From contig JALHRB010000015.1 in the NCBI GenBank assembly GCA_022841665.1, forward strand, positions 1 to 64,000: 64,000 nt of DNA. Reading direction: 5' to 3'. How positions within the stretch are numbered: the stretch's first letter is position 1; every line of letters starts with the position of its first letter. The translations under genes and the position numbers were made by a program. Source of the DNA: Pseudolabrys sp. (GTDB lineage Bacteria > Pseudomonadota > Alphaproteobacteria > Rhizobiales > Xanthobacteraceae). Below, piece by piece: positions 42,917 through 49,748 of the stretch. The notes beneath the pieces were generated by a model that was not told where the DNA came from, searched no databases, and saw only the letters and a list, made by a program, of their open reading frames with translations.

Positions 42917-43933
42917 CTACTCTGCGGCTTGCGCCATGGCGGCGTCGCGCCGCTCCTTCTCGCGGATCGCCATCAACACCTTCTCCGGCGTCGCCGGCAG
43001 CGCGGTGATGCGCACCCCGACGGCGTCGTAGATCGCGTTCATGATGGCCGGAATGGTCGGCACCATGGCCGGCTCGCCGATGCCCTTGACGCCGAGCGGG
43101 CCGATCGGGTCGCGCTCCTCGACGATGATCGAGTTCACGCGCGGCACGTCGAGCGAGGTCGGCAGGATGTATTTGGCGAAACCGTGGGTGGAAGTGTGGC
43201 CCTGGTCGAGCTTGTAGTCCTCCATCAGACCCTGGCCGAGCGCCTGCACCACGCCGCCTTCGATCTGGCCTTCGACGCCCTGCGGATTGACCGCGCGGCC
43301 GACGTCGTGTGCAGCCCAAATGCCGAGCACCTGCACCTCGCCGGTGACGGTGTCGACCTCGACCTCGGCCACCTGTGCGCCGAACACGTAAGCCTGCCAA
43401 GGGCGGCCGGCGCCGTCGGTCGGCGCAAGGCCGGTGGTGTCGGTGCCGAAACTGGCGGAACCGACCGGGACCACGCCCTTGCCTTTGGCGCAATGCACCG
43501 CCTCGCCCATGGTGATGCGGTGGTTGGTGTTCTCGGCCCAGATCTCGCCGTTGCCGGTGCGGATGGCGTCAGCCTCGACGTCCCACACGTCCGCCATGAC
43601 GTCGACCAGGCGCTTGCGCGCCTCGCGCGAGGCGAGCGCGACCGCGTTGCCGATCATGTAAGTCTGGCGCGTCGCGCCGGCGTGCGCGGCTTCGGGGCTG
43701 CGCGCGGTGTCGTTGTCGCCGATGACGACGTGCTCGGGCTTTACCCCCATCTCGTGCGCGGCGATCTGCGCCAGCACGGTGAGAATTCCCTCGCCGATCT
43801 CGGTGACGCCGGTGACGATCTTGGCCGAGCCGCCGTCGTCGATTTCGGCCCATGCGGCGGCGCGGTCCACCGTCGCGGTGCGCGCGATGCCGTACCAGCA
43901 CGCCGCCATGCCTCGTCCGCGTTTACGGGCCAT
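42917..43933 (-). CDS. xanthine-dehydrogenase-family molybdopterin subunit, C-terminal half (NdhM-like)
   Basis: 338 residues corresponding to the second half of a molybdopterin large subunit. It carries G-V-T-E-I-G-E-G-I-L-T and the catalytic-Glu motif G-V-K-G-I-G-E-P-A-M-V-P near the end. It starts M-A-R-K-R-G-R-G-M-A-A-C-W-Y, in the same frame as the upstream gene and 3 bases past that gene's TAG. Nicotinate dehydrogenase of Eubacterium barkeri also has the Mo-binding part split in two subunits (NdhL and NdhM). The two genes together should make one active site. Confidence 0.88.
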   Translation of the reverse strand: MARKRGRGMAACWYGIARTATVDRAAAWAEIDDGGSAKIVTGVTEIGEGILTVLAQIAAHEMGVKPEHVVIGDNDTARSPEAAHAGATRQTYMIGNAVALASREARKRLVDVMADVWDVEADAIRTGNGEIWAENTNHRITMGEAVHCAKGKGVVPVGSASFGTDTTGLAPTDGAGRPWQAYVFGAQVAEVEVDTVTGEVQVLGIWAAHDVGRAVNPQGVEGQIEGGVVQALGQGLMEDYKLDQGHTSTHGFAKYILPTSLDVPRVNSIIVEERDPIGPLGVKGIGEPAMVPTIPAIMNAIYDAVGVRITALPATPEKVLMAIREKERRDAAMAQAAE

Positions 43934-43936
43934 GCG

Positions 43937-45814
43937 CTACTCCGCCGCTTCCTGCTTGCCGGGAGCCTCGAAACGCGCACCGAGCGCGACCGGCGGGCGG
44001 GTATCGGCACGGCCGAGGTCCTTGCGCGTCGCGCCGCGCTGCTCCGGCGGGCCGGCTTCCCAGCCGCAGGCTTTTTCCAGCGCGTCGAGCCCCTTCGTGA
44101 GGCTCACTTTGCCGAGCTTCTGCTTGGTGTGCGTAAAGCCGCCGTCCTGCATGGCGTTGATGCGCCGGATCTCGAACGGGTCGAGGCCGAGGCGTTCGGC
44201 CGCCATGTCGAGATGGCTCTCGGTGGCGAATTGCGTCTGCAGCGCGCCGAAGGAGCGGAAGGCGCCGGACGGCGTATTGTTGGTGTAGATGCCGTAAGTG
44301 TCGACCTGCACGTTCGGGATGGCGTAAGGCCCCGCCCCAAGGATCGCCGCCTTGCGCATGACGCCTTCGGTGGACAGTCCATAGGCGCCACCGTCGCAGA
44401 CCATCTTCATCTGCAAGGCCTTGATGCGGCCGTCGCGCGTCAGCCCCATGCGCAAGGTGGTGCGCGAGGGATGCCGCTTGGCCGTGGAGACGATCGATTC
44501 CTCGCGGGTGAACACCAGCCGCACCGGGCGGTCGGTCTTCATCGCCAGCAAAGCGAGCATGCCCTGGTAGATCATGTCTTCCTTGCCGCCGAAGCCGCCG
44601 CCCACCGGGCTCATGATGAAGCGCACCTTGGAGATCGGCTTGGCGATGATGCGCGCCAGCATGTGGCGGTGGTGGGTGATGTTCTGGCTCGGCGACAGCA
44701 CCGTCACCACGCCGTCGTGGTCGACGTAGGCCAGCCCCGCCTCCGGCTCGAGATAGGCGTGTTCGATGGCCTGCGTCGAATAAGTCTCCTCGATCACCAG
44801 GTCGGATTCGGCAAAGCCCTTTTCGACGTCGCCGACGCGGATGGGGATGTGCTTGGTGAGGTTGTCGGGCGCATAGTCGTGCAGCACCGGCGCACCCGGC
44901 TGCATCGCCTCGAAGGCGTCGAACACCGCCGGCAGGGCCTCGTACTCGACCTTGATGGCGGCGAGCGCTCGCCGCGCGGTGACGAGGTCTTCGGCTGCGA
45001 CCGCGGCGATGGCCTCGCCGACATAGCGCACCTTGCCGCGTGCCATGATCGGCTGGTCGTTGACGAAGACGCCGAAGCCGTCCTCGCCCGGCACGTCGGC
45101 GCAGGTGATGACGCCCTCGACACCCTCCATGGCCTCGGCGGCAGAGGTGTCGATCGACACGATGCGGGCGTGCGCGTGCGGCGAGCGCAGCACCTGCACA
45201 TGCAGCATGCCGGGCATGGTCATGTCGCCGGCATATTTGAGCTTGCCGGAAACCTTGCTCGGCGCGTCGAGCCTGCGCACGTTCTTGCCGATGAAGTCGC
45301 CGTCGGTGTAGTCTTCCTCCAGCAGCGCGGAGGCCGGCAAGCGGCCGTTCTGCACGTCGCGCGCGAGCTCGACAGCGTCGAATATCTTCTGATAGCCGGT
45401 GCAGCGGCAGATATTGCCGCCGAGGCGTTCCTTGATTTCCTCACGGTCGGCAAAGGGATTGATGCGCAGCGCGGCGGTCGCCGCCATCACCATGCCGGGA
45501 ATGCAGTAGCCGCACTGGCTGGCGCCGGCCTTGTGGAAAGCCTTCTGCAGCACGCTCAATTCGCCGGTCTTGGCGAGCGATTCCACCGTGTCGATACGCG
45601 CGCCCTGCGCCTTCGCCACCGGCAGCAGGCAGGACTTCATTAGTACGCCGTCGACGAACACCGAGCAGGTGCCGCACTCGCCGGCGCCGCAGCCTTCCTT
45701 ATTGCCCGTGAGATTGAGGTCGTCGCGGATGAAATCGAGCAGCCGCTGGCTCGGCTTGGCGGGGCGCGAGACCTTGCGGCCGTTGATGACGGCGTCGAGG
45801 CGGAAATCAACCAT
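43937..45814 (-). CDS. fused [2Fe-2S] and molybdopterin N-terminal subunit of a xanthine-dehydrogenase-family enzyme
   Basis: 625 residues. Residues 1-160 form the two-cluster iron-sulfur unit: plant-type motif G-C-G-A-G-E-C-G-T-C-S-V-F-V and helical motif S-Q-C-G-Y-C-I-P-G-M ... N-I-C-R-C-T-G-Y. From about 165 the aldehyde-oxidase/XDH large-subunit N-half follows, with G-G-G-F-G-G-K-E-D and G-A-F-R-S-F-G. It stops with T-R-K-D-L-G-R-A-D-T-R-P-P-V-A before the catalytic Glu region, which lies in the next gene. The start at 45814 (MVDFRLDAVI) overlaps the FAD gene by 8 bases. Likely hydroxylates an N-heterocycle or oxidises an aldehyde, passing electrons to the FAD subunit. Confidence 0.9.
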   Translation of the reverse strand: MVDFRLDAVINGRKVSRPAKPSQRLLDFIRDDLNLTGNKEGCGAGECGTCSVFVDGVLMKSCLLPVAKAQGARIDTVESLAKTGELSVLQKAFHKAGASQCGYCIPGMVMAATAALRINPFADREEIKERLGGNICRCTGYQKIFDAVELARDVQNGRLPASALLEEDYTDGDFIGKNVRRLDAPSKVSGKLKYAGDMTMPGMLHVQVLRSPHAHARIVSIDTSAAEAMEGVEGVITCADVPGEDGFGVFVNDQPIMARGKVRYVGEAIAAVAAEDLVTARRALAAIKVEYEALPAVFDAFEAMQPGAPVLHDYAPDNLTKHIPIRVGDVEKGFAESDLVIEETYSTQAIEHAYLEPEAGLAYVDHDGVVTVLSPSQNITHHRHMLARIIAKPISKVRFIMSPVGGGFGGKEDMIYQGMLALLAMKTDRPVRLVFTREESIVSTAKRHPSRTTLRMGLTRDGRIKALQMKMVCDGGAYGLSTEGVMRKAAILGAGPYAIPNVQVDTYGIYTNNTPSGAFRSFGALQTQFATESHLDMAAERLGLDPFEIRRINAMQDGGFTHTKQKLGKVSLTKGLDALEKACGWEAGPPEQRGATRKDLGRADTRPPVALGARFEAPGKQEAAE

Positions 45815-46727
45815 AGGCCGCCTCCAGTTCGGGCGTGAGCGCGGCCGGATCCGCACCAGCGCGCTTGGCGGCATTGATGAGGCCACGCAGCATGAAGCCG
45901 CGCACCACCTCGCGGCGGTATTCCTGCCGCGTGCGCGAGGCGACCAGCGGCGCCGGCATATCGGCAGCCTGCTCGAGCAGACCGGCGCTGAGCGCTTGCC
46001 CGCGCAGAAACTGCTCGACTTGCGCGAGACGCAAGGGCCTCGGGCCGATGCCGGCAATCGACAGGCGCAGATCCTCGATGGTATGGCCGGCCGCGTCGAG
46101 CTTCACCAGCACGGCCAGGCAGACGAGCGAGATCACCAGCGAGCGGCGGTGGCCGACCTTCTCGAAGCTGCCGCCATAGCCCGGCAGCGCGTCGCATTCG
46201 ACCGCGGTAAGCAGTTCGCCGTCGGCGAGCCCAGTGCGGCTCGGACCCTGCACGAAGTCGGCGAGCTTCATGCGGCGGCGCGCGATCTTGCCGCCCTCGT
46301 TCTTGGCGAGCTCGACTTCAGCCTCATGCGCGATCAAGCAGGGCGTGGCGTCGGCCGCCGGCGAAGCGTTCACGATGTTGCCGCCGATGGTGGCCTGGAC
46401 ACGGATCTGGTCGTCGGCGAACCAGACGGCGCAGCGCGGCATCGCGGGCAACGCGCGCGCCAGCGCCGGATCGTCGAGGAAGCTCTGAATCGAGGTCGCG
46501 GCGCCGAGGCGCACGCGCCGCTCGTCCACGCGGCGCTCGTTCAATTCGGGAATCCTGGAGACGTCGATGAGCACGGGAATATTGACGTCGCCGGCGCGGC
46601 CTTCGCGCGCCCAGGGCAGCGTGTCGGTGCAGCCCGCGACGATGCGCGAACGCCCGCGATGCTGCGCCATCGCGGCAAAGGCCTCGTCGAGCGAGGCGGG
46701 CGTGAGATATTCGTCGCAGATGAGCAT
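45807..46727 (-). CDS. FAD-binding subunit of the xanthine-dehydrogenase-family enzyme
   Basis: 306 residues. FAD-contact motifs are V-A-G-C-T-D-T-L-P and A-T-I-G-G-N-I-V-N-A-S-P-A-A-D-A-T-P, typical of CoxM/XdhB FAD subunits, with a C-terminal CO-dehydrogenase flavoprotein domain (R-R-E-V-V-R-G-F-M-L-R-G). It passes electrons from the iron-sulfur clusters to NAD+ or another acceptor. It overlaps the iron-sulfur/Mo gene by 8 bases. Upstream lies a palindromic repeat and the alcohol dehydrogenase gene. Confidence 0.93.
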   Translation of the reverse strand: MLICDEYLTPASLDEAFAAMAQHRGRSRIVAGCTDTLPWAREGRAGDVNIPVLIDVSRIPELNERRVDERRVRLGAATSIQSFLDDPALARALPAMPRCAVWFADDQIRVQATIGGNIVNASPAADATPCLIAHEAEVELAKNEGGKIARRRMKLADFVQGPSRTGLADGELLTAVECDALPGYGGSFEKVGHRRSLVISLVCLAVLVKLDAAGHTIEDLRLSIAGIGPRPLRLAQVEQFLRGQALSAGLLEQAADMPAPLVASRTRQEYRREVVRGFMLRGLINAAKRAGADPAALTPELEAAYG

Positions 46728-46746
46728 CTTATGTACGTCTCCTGTG

Positions 46747-46874
46747 CTCCCTCTCCCCGCGTGCGGGGAGAGGGTCGGGGTGAGGGGGCGTTTCCATGAG
46801 CCTGAGCCTGTCGAATGGCCCCCTCACCCGGACCGCTTCGCGGTCCGACCTCTCCCCGCAAGCGGGGAGAGGTG
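46747..46874. repeat. palindromic extragenic repeat inside the minus-strand operon
   Basis: CTCTCCCCGC...GCGGGGAGAG appears twice, at about 46751-46771 and 46852-46872, each palindrome facing the other, with TCGGGGTGAGGGGG and CCCCCTCACCCGGACC between. It lies in the 151-base gap between the FAD-subunit and alcohol dehydrogenase genes. It belongs to the family inserted in thiC at 389-430. Confidence 0.8.
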
Positions 46875-46878
46875 AAGA

Positions 46879-48048
46879 CTACTCCGCCGCTTCCTTCTGC
46901 GCGGCGTCGTATTTCGCTTTCACCACCACCTTGATCGCGTCCTCGACGCGATCCTTGGCGTAACGCAGCGCCTCCGGCAGGTTGTCGAGCGCGAAGGTAT
47001 GGGTGTGGATCAGCGTCGCGTCGAAACGCTTCTGCCGCATATAGGCTTCGGCGCGGTGCGTGGCGCTCTTGCCCTCGCCGCGGATGCCGTAGATGTAGAT
47101 GTTGTTGCGCACGATGTGCGCGATGTCGACCAGCGCCTTGTCGTGCGGGAAGGCAGCGAGACAAACCTTGCCGCCGCGGTTGACCATATAGAGCGCCTCA
47201 TTGACCGCGTTCGGCGCGGCCGAGCATTCGACCACGTAATCGACACCCTTGCCGCCGTTGGCTTTCTTCACTTCCGCGACCACGTCCGGCGTCTTGCGGA
47301 TGTTGATCACCGCGTCGGCGCCGAGCCGCTTGCCGATGTCGAGGCGGTTGTCGCGCGTGCCGGTGAGGATTACCGGCTGGGCGCCGAGCGCCTTCGCCAC
47401 CGCAACCGCCAAAAGGCCGATCGGGCCGGGGCCGGTGACGACCACGCTTTCGCCGGCGACCAGGCCGCCGAGTTCAGTCAGCGCATACATCGCGGTGCCG
47501 GCGGTGACGACGAGGGTGCCCTCCTCGTCCGACATCTCGTCCGGAATCGCCACCAGCGTGTTGATGTTGTTGACCTGGTATTCGCAGAAGCCGCCATCGG
47601 TGGTGAAGCCGTTGGCGCGGTGGCCCTTGTCGACGTCGCCATAGTTGAGGCCGTAGTTGTGGCACGAGGTGTACATGCCCTCGCGGCAGCGCTTGCACTG
47701 GCCGCAGCCGGCATGGATCTCCACGCTCACGCGCGTGCCGATCTTGTACTCGTCGACGCCCGGCCCGAGCGCGACCACCGTGCCCATGTATTCATGACCG
47801 GGGGTCCAGTTCTTGTTGAACGGCAGGCCACCTTCGATCATCGCCGGGGGGCCGTGATAGATGTTGTCGAGGTCGGTCGCGCAGATCGCCACCGCGTCGA
47901 TACGCACCAACACTTCTGCCTTCTTTGGCACCGGCACCGGCTTGTTGGTGAGCGAGAGCTGGCCGGGATCGCCCAGCACCCAGGCGCGCATGCTCTCCGG
48001 CACGGGGAATTCATTATGGTTGGTCTTCACGCCAGGCGGTGCGTACAT
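46879..48048 (-). CDS. zinc-dependent alcohol dehydrogenase family protein
   Basis: 389 residues. The catalytic zinc site has C-A-T-D-L-D and G-H-E-Y-M-G; the structural zinc loop is C-G-Q-C-K-R-C-R-E-G-M-Y-T-S-C with four cysteines. The cofactor domain has V-V-T-G-P-G-P-I-G-L-L-A-V-A-V-A. It oxidises an alcohol to an aldehyde or ketone with NAD(P). It is the second gene of the IclR-led operon; the 33-base gap to the regulator suggests co-transcription. Confidence 0.93.
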   Translation of the reverse strand: MYAPPGVKTNHNEFPVPESMRAWVLGDPGQLSLTNKPVPVPKKAEVLVRIDAVAICATDLDNIYHGPPAMIEGGLPFNKNWTPGHEYMGTVVALGPGVDEYKIGTRVSVEIHAGCGQCKRCREGMYTSCHNYGLNYGDVDKGHRANGFTTDGGFCEYQVNNINTLVAIPDEMSDEEGTLVVTAGTAMYALTELGGLVAGESVVVTGPGPIGLLAVAVAKALGAQPVILTGTRDNRLDIGKRLGADAVINIRKTPDVVAEVKKANGGKGVDYVVECSAAPNAVNEALYMVNRGGKVCLAAFPHDKALVDIAHIVRNNIYIYGIRGEGKSATHRAEAYMRQKRFDATLIHTHTFALDNLPEALRYAKDRVEDAIKVVVKAKYDAAQKEAAE

Positions 48049-48081
48049 GGTTCCTCCAGAAAAAACGGAATTCCGCGCCGC

Positions 48082-48939
48082 CTAATTGGCGGCGACCTGC
48101 GGGGTGGCGGCTTGCGCGCCGGGCTCGCCGAACTCGGCCGACAGCGCGCGCGTCGCATTGACGATCTCGTCACGCATGAGCGCAATGTGCTCGTCGGTCG
48201 CGCGCATCGCCGGCGTCGACGCGCTGATGGCGCCGATGACCGTGCCGGCATGATCGCGAATGGCGGCGCCGACGCAGAATACGCCGGGCAGATGCTCTTC
48301 GTGGTCGAGGGCGTAGCCGTTGCGGCGCACGATACGCAGCGATTCCAGGAGCGCCGGGAATTCGGTGATGGTGTGCTCGGTGTAGCGCTTCATGCCGTGG
48401 GCGAGGATGCGGCGCATCTCGTCTTCCGGCAGCCAGGCGAGGATAGCCTTGCCAATCGAAGTGGCGTGCGGACCCTCAATCCTGCCGGTGCGGCCGGTGT
48501 CGACGCGCACGGCGTGGCGCGCCTCGCGCACCGCCAGGGTGACGACCGAGTCGCCCTGCAGGGCGGCGAGATGCACGGTTTCGCCGGTGGCGCGGTTGAT
48601 CGCCTCCAGATAGGGCTGCGCCCGGCGCGGCAGATCGACCTGCAGGCAGGCGTGGCCGAGATAGAGAATGCGCGGCCCGAGCGCGTAGAGCCGCCGGCCC
48701 GGCACCTTGGCGGCAAAGCCGCGCTGGATGAGGGTCGCCAGAAGGTGATGACAGGTGGAGATGTTGAGGCCGGTGCGGTTGGCAAGATCGGTCAGCGTCG
48801 CTTCGCCGCCCGCCTCCGCGATGGTCTCCAGAAGGAACAGCGCCCGGTCAACCGATTGGATGCTGTGACGTTCGCCGTCGGCGCGGGGACGCGGCGGCCG
48901 CGCCTTGGCCCCGGGTCCCGGAAGGATCGTTGCGTCCAT
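48082..48939 (-). CDS. IclR family transcriptional regulator
   Basis: 285 residues. Winged-helix motif L-T-D-L-A-N-R-T-G-L-N-I-S-T-C-H-H-L-L-A-T-L-I-Q-R-G-F and effector domain P-H-A-T-S-I-G-K-A-I-L-A-W, D-H-E-E-H-L-P-G-V-F-C-V-G-A-A-I. It is the first gene of the minus-strand catabolic block and so likely controls it and itself. A perfect 15-base palindrome lies about 80 bases upstream of its start. Effector unknown. Confidence 0.93.
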   Translation of the reverse strand: MDATILPGPGAKARPPRPRADGERHSIQSVDRALFLLETIAEAGGEATLTDLANRTGLNISTCHHLLATLIQRGFAAKVPGRRLYALGPRILYLGHACLQVDLPRRAQPYLEAINRATGETVHLAALQGDSVVTLAVREARHAVRVDTGRTGRIEGPHATSIGKAILAWLPEDEMRRILAHGMKRYTEHTITEFPALLESLRIVRRNGYALDHEEHLPGVFCVGAAIRDHAGTVIGAISASTPAMRATDEHIALMRDEIVNATRALSAEFGEPGAQAATPQVAAN

Positions 48940-49018
48940 TTGTTTGTTTCTCCCTGGGCGGTAAGGGAAAAGGTCCTGGCGGACGGAGTCAAGCGGTTTT
49001 CAGCATGCGCCACGTCGA

Positions 49019-49033
49019 TTTCATGATATGAAA
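49019..49033. promoter_or_regulatory. 15-base palindrome upstream of iclR, putative operator
   Basis: TTTCATGATATGAAA is a perfect 6-3-6 inverted repeat. IclR-family proteins bind short palindromes of about 15 bases, and this one precedes the IclR-led operon. The role is inferred only from position and symmetry. Confidence 0.45.
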
Positions 49034-49042
49034 ATATAAAAG

Positions 49043-49061
49043 AAAAACCCGCGAAAGCGGG
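49043..49061 (-). terminator. rho-independent terminator of gmhA
   Basis: On the minus strand CCCGC-TTTC-GCGGG is followed by TTTTT CTTTT, 25 bases past the gmhA stop. Confidence 0.75.
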
Positions 49062-49085
49062 CCGAAACTTAGATGTTTGAGCCGG

Positions 49086-49682
49086 TTAGGCGCCGGACGG
49101 CGTCAGCCCGAGCTCGATTTCCAATGCCCCGCAGAGCATCTGGCCGAGGGTGATGTGCATCTCCTGGATGCGCGCGGTGGTGTCGGAGGGCACGACCAGC
49201 AGGTGATCGCAGAGCGGGCCGAGGCCACCGCCCCCTTTACCGCCGAAAGCCGCCGTGACCACGCCCATCGCTTTCGCCTGCTTGAGCGCGGCGAAGATGT
49301 TCGGGCTCTTGCCGGAAGTGGAGATCGCAACCGCGACGTCGCCGGGTCGGCCCAGCGCCTCGATCTGGCGCGCGAACACGCGCTCGAAGCCGAGGTCGTT
49401 GCCGGCGGCGGTGAGCGCCGACGTGTCCGTGGTGAGCGCGAGCGCGGCGATGGCGGCGCGGTCGCTCTTGTAGCGAACAGTCAGCTCGGTGGCGAGGTGC
49501 TGCGCATCGGCGGCGCTGCCGCCATTGCCGAAAAACATGAGCTTGCCGCCGCCGCGGATGGACTTCACGCAAGCGCCGACCAGCCCGGCGAAGGCACCCG
49601 CCAGCGCGGCTTCGCTGCGGCGCGCGACCTCATGGTGCTCGGCGAACTCCGCTTTGAAGAATGCATTCAGGTCCATCGACAT
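49086..49682 (-). CDS. gmhA: phosphoheptose isomerase GmhA
   Basis: 198 residues, one SIS domain. Substrate-loop motifs are F-F-G-N-G-G-S-A-A-D-A-Q-H-L-A-T-E-L and I-S-T-S-G-K-S-P-N, plus the metal/catalytic Q-E-M-H-I-T-L-G-Q. GmhA converts sedoheptulose 7-phosphate to D-glycero-D-manno-heptose 7-phosphate, the first step to the ADP- or GDP-heptose used in LPS or capsule. The matching phosphatase gmhB lies at 55472; no hldE or hldD is in the window. It is downstream of the dehydratase gene at 49748, with an extragenic repeat between. Confidence 0.93.
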   Translation of the reverse strand: MSMDLNAFFKAEFAEHHEVARRSEAALAGAFAGLVGACVKSIRGGGKLMFFGNGGSAADAQHLATELTVRYKSDRAAIAALALTTDTSALTAAGNDLGFERVFARQIEALGRPGDVAVAISTSGKSPNIFAALKQAKAMGVVTAAFGGKGGGGLGPLCDHLLVVPSDTTARIQEMHITLGQMLCGALEIELGLTPSGA

Positions 49683-49699
49683 GCTCAGAGTTTTAAGTG

Positions 49700-49748
49700 G
49701 CGCATGATCTTATCCGAAAACCGGTGCCCACTTTTCGGGATCATGCGC
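49700..49748. repeat. palindromic extragenic repeat overlapping a stop codon
   Basis: GCGCATGATC (49700-49709) and GATCATGCGC (49739-49748) are perfect 10-bp arms; inside, CCGAAAA and TTTTCGG form a second pair. From memory this sequence is a widely dispersed repeat in Rhizobiales. It fills the gmhA/dehydratase gap and its last base is the first of the dehydratase stop codon. Confidence 0.8.

Noticed and set aside
43931-43939. Molybdopterin gene broken by a nonsense mutation
   Set aside because: The TAG and the following ATG are in frame, so this is possible, but split Mo subunits occur naturally in nicotinate dehydrogenase and both halves keep their motifs; kept as two genes.
42854-45643. 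929-aa plus-strand ORF
   Set aside because: It is antisense to the molybdenum-enzyme genes, whose motifs are intact; composition is typical of high-GC shadow frames.
46999-49026. 675-aa plus-strand ORF
   Set aside because: Antisense to the alcohol dehydrogenase and IclR genes; no domain visible.
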